From: Alphaproteobacteria bacterium
GTDB taxonomy: Bacteria; Pseudomonadota; Alphaproteobacteria; Thalassobaculales; Thalassobaculaceae
DNA: 63,260 nt
Assembly: GCA_013203465.1 (NCBI GenBank)
Contig: JABMNR010000084.1
Coordinates: 1-63,260 of the forward strand
Direction: 5' to 3'
Made by a program: the position numbers and the translations under genes. Below the pieces are notes generated by a model, which had not been told where the DNA came from, searched no databases, and saw only the letters and a list, made by a program, of their open reading frames with translations. Shown piece after piece: positions 17,446 through 24,792 of this stretch. Numbering within the stretch: the stretch's first letter is position 1; every line of letters starts with the position of its first letter.

Positions 17446-18125
17446 GTCGGCGACCCGCTGCGGATCACCTCGATCACCTCGGCCACGCGTTTGGCGCGGC
17501 CTTCGTCGCGGCCCTGGTGGATGCCGTGATGGTGATAGGCGCGCATGCCCGGCTCGTAGACGATGTCGTGGCCGGCGGCGATCATCCGCTTGCCCCATTC
17601 GCGATCCTCGACCCCACGGATCTGTTCATCGAACGGCTCGTCGTGCCAGATCGATTTGCGGATGGCGGAATTGGCGTTGTGGAAGAAATAATCGACCCGC
17701 TGGCGGACCCGCTCGTCCCGGAAGGTGGTCCAAAGATCGCGGCGGTCGATGGCGCTGGTCTCGGGAAGCGGCTCCTGCCGGCCGTAGATGCCGCACACGC
17801 GGGCGTCGCCCTCGGGACCCAGATGGGCATAGGCATAGTCGGCCCACAGCTCATCCACCGGCACGCAGTGGGACGACAGCAGCGTCACGGTCTCATGCTG
17901 GGCGGCCTCGATGCCGGTGTTGAGCGCCCGGCCATAGGAGAACTCCTCGCGGCCGATGGTGCGGATTACGCAGCCATGCGCTTCGGCGCATTCGACCGTG
18001 CCGTCGGTCGAGTCGTTGTCCACCAGAATCACTTGCAGATCGGGCAACCGCTGGCGCTTGAGGGCGGTCAGGCTGCGGCCGATCCAGGCCCGTTCGTTCT
18101 TGGCACGCAACACCACGCTGATCAT
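17442..18125 (-). CDS. family 2 glycosyltransferase
   Basis: A 227-residue soluble GT-A enzyme starting MISVVLRAKNERAWIGRSL. The nucleotide-binding VDNDSTDGTV loop is at residues about 35-44, and a late REWGKRMIAAGHDIVYEP segment is typical of family 2. It has no membrane helices. Both ends overlap neighbours by 4 bases (the SAF-domain gene upstream, the degenerate NeuA-like gene downstream). Its place among CMP-sugar genes suggests that it adds to the same glycan, although most GT2 enzymes use UDP or GDP sugars. Confidence 0.88.
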   Translation of the reverse strand: MISVVLRAKNERAWIGRSLTALKRQRLPDLQVILVDNDSTDGTVECAEAHGCVIRTIGREEFSYGRALNTGIEAAQHETVTLLSSHCVPVDELWADYAYAHLGPEGDARVCGIYGRQEPLPETSAIDRRDLWTTFRDERVRQRVDYFFHNANSAIRKSIWHDEPFDEQIRGVEDREWGKRMIAAGHDIVYEPGMRAYHHHGIHQGRDEGRAKRVAEVIEVIRSGSPT

Positions 18126-18655
18126 AGGAGCTCTCCCTTGGTGCCGTCGGCCTTGCTCCGTTGATTGTCGCCGATGGGATCCTCAGACAGCACGCCGAAA
18201 TCGATCGCCGCGCCCTCGCGCAGATCATACAGCGCGACACGGCCAACCATCTGGTCGCGCCAGGCGGCATCCAACCCCGCGCCGCCCAGCATCTCGCCCA
18301 GATCCTCGGCGCCGATCACGGCCCCGGCCGCGACCGGGCGGCCGGCGACCAATGTCCAGCGCCCGGCGCGCAGCAGGTCGAGACGGGCCACGGCCGACGG
18401 CTTGAACAGCAGATCGCCGGGCAAGTCCATGCGCCGCAACCGCTCGAAGGCGTGATAATCGGTGCAGAGAAAGGCCGCCTCGACGCCGTCGGCGAGAAGC
18501 GGCGGCGCGTTCAGATGATCGGCCGGGATCACCACGTGATAGCGCGCGGCCACCGTGTCGAGAGGGTCGTTCGTCGCCTCATCCACGGTTTCCACCGACA
18601 ACTCCGGTGCGTCGGCTCTGAGTAGAATACGCCGCATCGTCCGCCTTGCCGTCAC
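18122..18655 (-). CDS. stand-alone SAF-domain-like protein
   Basis: A 177-residue protein whose C-terminal part (residues about 104-160) reads like a SAF/antifreeze-like domain: RPVAAGAVIGAEDL, then GRVALYDLREGAAIDFGVL. In sialic acid synthase NeuB this domain follows a TIM barrel and closes the active site of the partner subunit. Here no barrel is attached. The first 100 residues are not recognised. The GTG at 18655 overlaps the AroE-like stop; the ATG at 18637 (MRRILLRAD), with AAGGCGG before it, is an equally good start. It could act in trans on the nearby DAHPS-like barrel. Confidence 0.6.
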   Translation of the reverse strand: MTARRTMRRILLRADAPELSVETVDEATNDPLDTVAARYHVVIPADHLNAPPLLADGVEAAFLCTDYHAFERLRRMDLPGDLLFKPSAVARLDLLRAGRWTLVAGRPVAAGAVIGAEDLGEMLGGAGLDAAWRDQMVGRVALYDLREGAAIDFGVLSEDPIGDNQRSKADGTKGELL

Positions 18656-19533
18656 GCCGCCAACATCGCCGCGCGGACGGCGTCCATGTCGAGCGCCGCC
18701 GGGTTGGCCTTGACGAAGGCGATCACCGCCTGGTCGAGGTTCATGCCGAGCCCGTCCCGCACCGCTAACCCCCGGGCGGCGGCGGCGCGCAGCAAGGGGG
18801 TCTCGCGCGGTTGGTAGATGATGTCGTAGACGACCGCGCCGACGGGCAGCGCACCCAGGTCATCGGCGGACACGGGGCTGCCCTGGAGACCATCCTGGTG
18901 GCCGATGGTGGTGGCGTTGACCAGCAGGTCGATCGTTTCCAGGACGCGCCGCGATACCGGGTAGTCGACCGCCGTGCTCGACAGCCGCGCGGCGACCTCA
19001 TCGGCGACCGATCGGGTCCGGTTGGCCAGCATCAGCGACGCCACATGGCCAGCAAGGTAGGCGGCGACCGCGATCCCGGCTCCACCAAGCCCGATCAGCA
19101 ACGCCCGCTTGGTCGCAAGGGCGTTGGCGCCACCAACCAGCTCCTCGATCTGGGCGAGCGCGCCGGCGCCGTCGGTGTTGGCGCCGACCAGGGCATCGCC
19201 GTCGCGATAGATCGCGTTGACGGCGCCGATCCGCGCGGCCTCCGGCTCCAGACGGTCGAGATGGGCGGCGATCGCTTGCTTGTGCGGCATCGTCACGGCA
19301 CCGCCTAGATAGCGGCGGTCGGCCTTCAGGGCCGCGATGACGGTGCTCAGATTCTCGACCGTGGTGTCCATAGGATGCATCACCGCGTCGATCCCGGCCG
19401 CCGCGAACCCGGCGTTCCACAGCAGCGGCGAGCGCGCGCCCTTCGACGGGTTCGCTCCCAGAATCGCGGCGTAGCGTTCGGTGGTGATCGAGATCGGGTT
19501 GTCGATCGGCCCGTCGAAAGAATCGCGCATCAT
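18652..19533 (-). CDS. shikimate dehydrogenase (AroE) family oxidoreductase, divergent
   Basis: A 293-residue NAD(P)-linked oxidoreductase of the AroE/YdiB/quinate dehydrogenase family. The catalytic Lys is kept in VTMPHKQAI, the Asn-Thr-Asp in GANTDGAG, the Rossmann loop in LIGLGGAGIA, and the late Gln in DGLGMNLDQAV. The substrate-carboxylate block, normally HSxSP, reads GARSP here, so the first serine is lost. The frame is open to a TTG at 19560; the ATG at 19533 leaves 16 bases after the DAHPS-like stop and is preferred. Probably a dedicated pathway enzyme, not the housekeeping shikimate dehydrogenase. Confidence 0.83.
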   Translation of the reverse strand: MMRDSFDGPIDNPISITTERYAAILGANPSKGARSPLLWNAGFAAAGIDAVMHPMDTTVENLSTVIAALKADRRYLGGAVTMPHKQAIAAHLDRLEPEAARIGAVNAIYRDGDALVGANTDGAGALAQIEELVGGANALATKRALLIGLGGAGIAVAAYLAGHVASLMLANRTRSVADEVAARLSSTAVDYPVSRRVLETIDLLVNATTIGHQDGLQGSPVSADDLGALPVGAVVYDIIYQPRETPLLRAAAARGLAVRDGLGMNLDQAVIAFVKANPAALDMDAVRAAMLAA

Positions 19534-19549
19534 GGCACCGTCCGTGGCT

Positions 19550-20473
19550 TCAAGCGTCAACCGTGCGCCCGACCGCGTCCGCCACTTTGCGGCAGGCTCG
19601 CATAATGTCGTCGAACTGCTCGAAGCTGGAGCATTGCAGCGGGTCGACGGCGGCGTTTTCGGGGTCGGGGTGTACTTCCAGCATCAGCCCGTCGGCGCCG
19701 CCGGCGATCGAGGCCAGCATCATCGACTTCACCCAGGGCTGCCAGAAGGTAGCGTGGCTCGGATCGGACATCACCGGCAGATGAGTGATTTCCTGGGCCG
19801 CCGGAATGACCTGAAGATCGAGCAGGAACCGTGAGGTCGCCCGGTGGGTATGCGACGCGGTCACGCCCCGCTCGCACAGCACGATTTGGATCGGCTGGTT
19901 CAGACGATCATGCTCCAGCGCGATGTACTCGGCCGCCATCAGCCAATCCCGCAGGCTGGATCCGTAGCCGCGCTTCAGCATCACCGGCATGCCGGTCTTG
20001 CCGACCTCGGTCAGCAGCGGATAGTTCTGCATGTTGCGGGTGCCGATCTGCAGCATGTCGGTGTTCTTGGCCACGACGTCGATCTTGGAGATTTCCATGA
20101 CCTCGGTGACGATCGGCAGGCCGCTCTCCTTCTTGGCGATTTTCAGCCACGCCAGGCCCTGTTCACGGGTCTCGAAGAATTTCGGCGACCGATACGGAAA
20201 GGACAGCGGCTTGAACGCCCCGGCGCGCAGGTAATGGGCGCCCGCCTTCTTCACCGCCAGAGCGGTTTTAACGATCATCTCCTCGTTCTCGACGGTGTTC
20301 GGCCCGGCCAGAACGGGGATCAGTTTACCGCCCCATTCGACACCGCCGCAGGTGAAGGTGGTCCGGTGGTCCGGCCGTTTCTTGGCGACCAGGGGGATCT
20401 TGTTCTGGATGTCGTCCTCGGACAGGTCCTTGCCGGGGAATTTGTTGTCGACGCCCGTGTTGCTGCTGGTCAT
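19550..20473 (-). CDS. 3-deoxy-7-phosphoheptulonate synthase-like aldolase (type I-beta/NeuB-KdsA superfamily)
   Basis: A 307-residue TIM barrel expected to condense phosphoenolpyruvate with a sugar aldehyde or aldose phosphate. Seen motifs are LRAGAFKPLSFPYRSP, IGTRNMQNYPLL, MLKRGYG, CERGVTASHTHR, MSDPSHATF and LMLEVHPDPENAAVD. All match the DAHPS I-beta pattern except AGPNTVE, where Asn59 stands in place of the metal-binding Cys of GPCSVE. It lacks the usual N-terminal ACT-like regulatory domain of many I-beta enzymes. It heads the overlapped operon (49 bases after the SDR gene), so the product probably flows to the AroE-like and NeuA-like proteins. Confidence 0.82.
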   Translation of the reverse strand: MTSSNTGVDNKFPGKDLSEDDIQNKIPLVAKKRPDHRTTFTCGGVEWGGKLIPVLAGPNTVENEEMIVKTALAVKKAGAHYLRAGAFKPLSFPYRSPKFFETREQGLAWLKIAKKESGLPIVTEVMEISKIDVVAKNTDMLQIGTRNMQNYPLLTEVGKTGMPVMLKRGYGSSLRDWLMAAEYIALEHDRLNQPIQIVLCERGVTASHTHRATSRFLLDLQVIPAAQEITHLPVMSDPSHATFWQPWVKSMMLASIAGGADGLMLEVHPDPENAAVDPLQCSSFEQFDDIMRACRKVADAVGRTVDA

Positions 20474-20521
20474 TGCCGCGCCCTCTCGTCGGTATCGTTG
20501 GCTTTGGAGGTGAAAGGTGTC

Positions 20522-21442
20522 TTATCGCGGCGGCGGCGGGGTCGCAATCGCTATCCGGGTCTCGGCGCCATAGCGTCGCAGCGCCGCGTCCACCGCCTCG
20601 GGTCGATAACCGAGGGCGACGGCCCCCGACGGATCGATGATCGGCGAGGGGTGCCGTGCCGTTTCGGTCACGAACCGGGGCACGACGCCAAGACCATCGG
20701 CGATCGCGCGCACCGCGTCGGCGACGGTGATCGGCGGCCGAGAGGCCAGCGAAACAGCATCGAAGCGCTCCCCGGCGGCGACAATCAGGTGGTGCGCGAA
20801 ACGGGCGACCGAGGAGGCATGCACCACCGCGTTGTACGGGCCGTCCGGGTTGAACACGGTCACCGTATCGTTGGCGACCAACCGCGCCGCCACGGCGGAG
20901 GGGAAATTGTCGTGGCTGCCGACACCGACCACGGCCGGCAGGCGCAGGGCCACGGCCCCGGCGAGCGTGCCGGTGGCCACCGAATCGGCCAACATCCGCT
21001 CGGCCTGGAGCTTGGCGTGGCCGTACGGCGTGTCGGGTGCACATGGTGTCAACTCGTCGATGACCGGCACAGCAACGCGACCGATCGCCGATTGCGACGA
21101 CATGAACACCACCCGCCCGCATGACCGCGCGGCCAGCTCGATCGCTCCCCGCGCCAGCGCCACATTGGTCGCCATCAGCAGGTCGGGGTCGGGAAGCCGC
21201 GCTGGAATCGCGGCGGCGCAATCAACCACGACATCGACCCGGAGATTGCTCGGTGCCTCGGTGCGCCCGTCCCACGCGAGGGAGACGATGCGTCGGTCGC
21301 CCACGATGGGCGCGTGGCGGCCTAGCGCGATGACCCGGTGGCCGGCGTCGGCCAACGCATGGGCGATCAAGCCACCCAGAAACCCGCCGGCGCCGGTTAC
21401 CGCGACGGCGTGCTCGGTTTTGTCGGAGGGCTCCGCACCCAT
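20522..21442 (-). CDS. NAD-dependent epimerase/dehydratase (extended SDR)
   Basis: A 306-residue extended SDR with the Rossmann loop VTGAGGFLGG (residues about 15-24). The serine strand is VVFMSSQSAIG, and the catalytic YGHAK is present. The open frame extends to 21568, but the ATG at 21442 (MGAEPSDK) is the natural start. It resembles the SDR at 60964 in its C-terminal half: FNPDGPYNAVVHASSVARF here against YNADGPFNNVVHVADLAEW there. It is first in the minus-strand operon that continues with the DAHPS-like enzyme. Confidence 0.85.
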   Translation of the reverse strand: MGAEPSDKTEHAVAVTGAGGFLGGLIAHALADAGHRVIALGRHAPIVGDRRIVSLAWDGRTEAPSNLRVDVVVDCAAAIPARLPDPDLLMATNVALARGAIELAARSCGRVVFMSSQSAIGRVAVPVIDELTPCAPDTPYGHAKLQAERMLADSVATGTLAGAVALRLPAVVGVGSHDNFPSAVAARLVANDTVTVFNPDGPYNAVVHASSVARFAHHLIVAAGERFDAVSLASRPPITVADAVRAIADGLGVVPRFVTETARHPSPIIDPSGAVALGYRPEAVDAALRRYGAETRIAIATPPPPR

Positions 21443-21570
21443 GCCTTTGATTCCACGTGGCCGCTGTTTTCTTGATCGATACGTGCTGGTTCCCCTATAG
21501 CACGCCTTCAGTGTATGGCCGTGCCGTGCCGCGACCGCCGGCAAGACGCCGCCTAGGGAGAACGACACCG

Positions 21571-22731
21571 ATGACCGACGCCTGCCCGCTTTGCGGCTCG
21601 GCCGATACCCGCGTCGTCTATGAGACCCGGGCGCAGTTGTTCTGGGTGGTCGCGGACCGGTCGTTGACCGACCGGTTCGGCGATATCCGACTCCACCAAT
21701 GCGCGGCTTGTGGGCATGTGTTCAACCCGTCGCTCTCGGCCGACACCATCACCGAGATATACCGGCGGCAGACCGTCACGAACCGCCCGGTCTCCGCAGC
21801 CATGCGCGCACGATACGACACGCTGCTCGATTTCCTCGGCCGGGAACGGCTGGTTGGCAAGCGCCTGCTGGAGGTCGGCGGCGGCACCGGAAGCCTGGCC
21901 CGCTTGCTGGCCGATCTCGGCGCCGACGTCACGGTGGTCGAGCCGAATGACGAACTGCCGGTGTTGCTCGGCGATGCCGCCGACCGCATCCGAATCGTGA
22001 ACGACTTTTTCGGCCCCGACACCCTGGACGAGGCCTTCGACGGGGTGATCTGTCGTCAGGTGGTGGAACACATCGCCGATGTTCGACCGTTCGTGCGGGC
22101 GCTAGGCGCGGCGGTAGCGCCGGGCGGTTTCGCGTACGTCGAGGTGCCGACCCTGGAATTCATTGCCGCTAATGGCGCCTACATGGAAATCCATATTCAG
22201 CACTTGCACTACTTGGGTGCCGCCGCCCGCCACCGTCTGCTGGCCGATGCCGGACTCGTGGTGACGGCGACCCACGACATTCTTCAGGGCCATGACATAG
22301 GCCTGCTGGCGGTTCCCGGTCGCTGTGACGCGGATGCGACGGCCACTCCGCGCGGCGCGATTGACGGGGTGGTGGCGCGACGCGACGCGCACCGGGATTT
22401 CCTCGCCGCCTTCGAGGGTGATCCGGCCCGTACCGCTGTCTATGGCGCGACCTCGCAAGGCGTGACGTTCTATAATTTGTTCGCGGCGGGGCGGGCGCCG
22501 GCCCGGTTCCTCGACGACAACCCGGATTACCGTGGCCGGCTGGCCTATGGCGCGGGCGGCGTGGCGGATATCGTGCCCCGATCGCGGGAGGCGTTGGACA
22601 GCCTGGATCATGTTTTTATCGGCGCCTATCACCACGAACCGGCGATCGCGGCGAAATTGGCCGAGGACGGCTTTCGCGGAGCCGTATGGTCGACCAATCC
22701 GGGCCGGCCGACCATCGAACGCATCGCGTGA
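21571..22731 (+). CDS. sugar C-methyltransferase-like protein with zinc-binding head
   Basis: A 386-residue protein with three parts, as in the NovU/TylC3 sugar C-methyltransferase group. There is a zinc-binding head with CPLCGS and CAACGHVF (residues about 4-42). A SAM domain follows with LLEVGGGTGSLARLLADLG and ICRQVVEHIADV. The C-terminal domain (residues about 265-386) contains AVYGATSQGVTFYNLF and FLDDNPDYRGR. AGGGAGAAC precedes the ATG at 21571, which is why the longer frame from 21457 is not used. In that family the enzyme methylates a carbon of a keto-sugar nucleotide; the exact substrate here is unknown. Confidence 0.85.
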   Translation: MTDACPLCGSADTRVVYETRAQLFWVVADRSLTDRFGDIRLHQCAACGHVFNPSLSADTITEIYRRQTVTNRPVSAAMRARYDTLLDFLGRERLVGKRLLEVGGGTGSLARLLADLGADVTVVEPNDELPVLLGDAADRIRIVNDFFGPDTLDEAFDGVICRQVVEHIADVRPFVRALGAAVAPGGFAYVEVPTLEFIAANGAYMEIHIQHLHYLGAAARHRLLADAGLVVTATHDILQGHDIGLLAVPGRCDADATATPRGAIDGVVARRDAHRDFLAAFEGDPARTAVYGATSQGVTFYNLFAAGRAPARFLDDNPDYRGRLAYGAGGVADIVPRSREALDSLDHVFIGAYHHEPAIAAKLAEDGFRGAVWSTNPGRPTIERIA

Positions 22732-22767
22732 CCGCGCCTGTCACCCTCGACACATCGGATTGATGCC

Positions 22768-23745
22768 ATGACCCTCGCGAGCCAACCCGATCCCTGGACC
22801 ACGACCGTGGCCGACGCCGGCGGCCGGTACGGTGTGCATCCGTCTTGGCGTGGCTGGGAAGCGCCGCTGGACTACACCATGTTCGAGCCCGAGCCGGTCG
22901 AAGCGGCGCGGCTGGCGGAGAAATATGCTCAGCGCCCGGATGTCACCGTGGTGCAGAAGGCGCTGGGTGATGTAGCGGATTCGCGCCTTGAACTCTTTAT
23001 CACCGCGCATCGCGGCTATGTCGGGTCGACCCCGCCGAATCCGGAGAGCCTTTGGTTCGCCGAGGTGCGCCCCGACGAAGGCGCGGTCGAGGGCCGCGTC
23101 GAGGTTCCGTGCACCACCCTCGACGCGCATATGGCCGGCGCGCGGGTCGATTTCATGAAGATCGACGTGGAGGGTGCCGAGCTCAAGGTGCTGCATGGCG
23201 CCGCCGCCACGCTGGGGCACACGTTGGGGCTCCGCGTCGAGGTCCAGTTCGACGATTCGTTCGGCCCCCAAACCGCCTCCGATATTTTCCACGATCTGAT
23301 CGACAAGCGTGGGTTTCGCTTGATGCGGCTCGATTATACGGGCAAGGGGCAGCCGCTCAGCTATTTGGTCGCCGATGGCGCGTACGGTGCCTTGCTGGGC
23401 TGCGACGCCGTGTTCGTGCGCAAGGCGGAGGTGGTGGCGGCCTGGGGTGGCGAGGAGGCCGCCGCCGCCCTGATCAAGCTTGCGACCTTCGCCTTGCGAA
23501 ACGACATGCCCGACTATGCCGTGGTGTGCATGAGCCATCTGCATGACCTCGGCGGGACCTGCTCGGGAGAGGAGCCGGCGGTACGCCGCTATCTGCGCAA
23601 GTTGTTCACGCTTGCGGCGGCGCGTCTGCGCGGAGTGTCCGGAGGCCTTTACGAACAAGCGGCCCACGATTATCAACGCGTCTTCGGCGAACGCATGCTG
23701 ACCCGCCACGAGCTGTTCGAGAGCGCGTGGCTCAACCCTGGCTGA
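22768..23745 (+). CDS. FkbM-family methyltransferase with unusual N-terminus
   Basis: A 325-residue protein with the FkbM signature FMKIDVEGAELKVLHGAAATLG (residues about 130-151) and the acidic YTMFEPEPVEAARLAEKY segment. The usual motif I DVGANxG is not intact; the equivalent region reads VADAGGRYGVHPSW. The C-terminal 110 residues (after GCDAVFVRKAE) are helical and not typical of the family. It lies between the C-methyltransferase and the unknown gene at 23761, with short gaps. Likely an O-methyltransferase of sugars, with some doubt about SAM binding. Confidence 0.8.
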   Translation: MTLASQPDPWTTTVADAGGRYGVHPSWRGWEAPLDYTMFEPEPVEAARLAEKYAQRPDVTVVQKALGDVADSRLELFITAHRGYVGSTPPNPESLWFAEVRPDEGAVEGRVEVPCTTLDAHMAGARVDFMKIDVEGAELKVLHGAAATLGHTLGLRVEVQFDDSFGPQTASDIFHDLIDKRGFRLMRLDYTGKGQPLSYLVADGAYGALLGCDAVFVRKAEVVAAWGGEEAAAALIKLATFALRNDMPDYAVVCMSHLHDLGGTCSGEEPAVRRYLRKLFTLAAARLRGVSGGLYEQAAHDYQRVFGERMLTRHELFESAWLNPG

Positions 23746-23760
23746 GGCATCGACCTAGGC

Positions 23761-24792
23761 ATGTCGACGACACCCGTCACCGACCCGAGCCGGCCGGCGC
23801 TCTACGCCATCTACGACCTTGGTATGTCACCCATCACCTTCGATGTGATGAATTTTTTCGTGTTCGCGAATCTGTGGTCCCTACGGGCTGGGTTCGGGGG
23901 CTACCACGTGGTGTTCGCCCACGGCCCCGGCGACGGGTTTCGGGATATGACCCCGAAGGACAAGGCCCTGGATCGTGACGAGAAGGTTTGGCGGTTGAGG
24001 CATATTCTGTTTCAACATGCCTACATCGCGCGCCGTTGTGTCGGGGTCAGCGTGGTCGATTCGCGTGTGGAGCTTACGCGGCTGATGCGGGCTCTGCATC
24101 CGCAGCAGGTGTTCCCACCGAAGTACACCGTCGACAATCCGACCCGGATGTTCATGCTGCCACAGCTGCTTCAGCATACGCTGGTGGATGAGGAATTGGT
24201 GGTGTTTGACGCGGCGCCCGCCGCGGTGCGCAAGGTCGACGCATGGCTTGCCCGTAATGCGCCAGGACCACGGCCGGTGGTTTTGACGCTCCGCACCTCC
24301 AGCACCGAGACGGACCGCAACTCCGATTTGGCGGCGTGGTGCAACGCCGCCGACCGTATCCGGGCGGCCGGGTGCACGCCGGTCGTTGTGCCCGACACCG
24401 ATTTGGTGATCGAGGGGCGTGAACGGGAGCCGTTCGGCGATTTGCCGGTGTATGGGCTGGCGGCTCTCGACCTCGAATTGCGGGTGGCGTTGTTTCGGCG
24501 CGCCTGGCTCAACCTCGCGGACAATGGCGGACCGGCATTCCTGAACTATTTCATGGCCGACCCTCGGATACTGTGCTTCCTGCCGGTCGCCAAATTGCCC
24601 GAGGTCGTGCAACTAACCAATCGAGGCGTGGATCGCATGGCGGAACTCTTAGGCGTCAAGACGGGTGAGAGCTTTCCATTCGCCACCCCGGTATCGCGGT
24701 TCGTCTGGAAGCCCGATACGGTCGATCACATCATGGAGGAGTTCGAGGCGGCGTCGGCGTATCTCCTGGCGTCTGAAGGGAACGCCGCGTGA
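23761..24792 (+). CDS. unknown protein, possible GT-B-like transferase
   Basis: A 343-residue soluble protein that I cannot assign to a family. It has a hydrophobic core pattern with VVLTLRTSSTETDRNSDL near residues 178-195, CTPVVVPDTDLVI, and a C-terminal block NLADNGGPAFLNYFMADPRILCFLP. Alternating strands and helices, and a 'NGGP' loop where GT-B enzymes bind the donor phosphate, suggest a GT-B fold (weak inference). Its stop overlaps the GTG of the GT4 gene (GTGA), so it belongs to the operon feeding the RTX region. Confidence 0.5.
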   Translation: MSTTPVTDPSRPALYAIYDLGMSPITFDVMNFFVFANLWSLRAGFGGYHVVFAHGPGDGFRDMTPKDKALDRDEKVWRLRHILFQHAYIARRCVGVSVVDSRVELTRLMRALHPQQVFPPKYTVDNPTRMFMLPQLLQHTLVDEELVVFDAAPAAVRKVDAWLARNAPGPRPVVLTLRTSSTETDRNSDLAAWCNAADRIRAAGCTPVVVPDTDLVIEGREREPFGDLPVYGLAALDLELRVALFRRAWLNLADNGGPAFLNYFMADPRILCFLPVAKLPEVVQLTNRGVDRMAELLGVKTGESFPFATPVSRFVWKPDTVDHIMEEFEAASAYLLASEGNAA

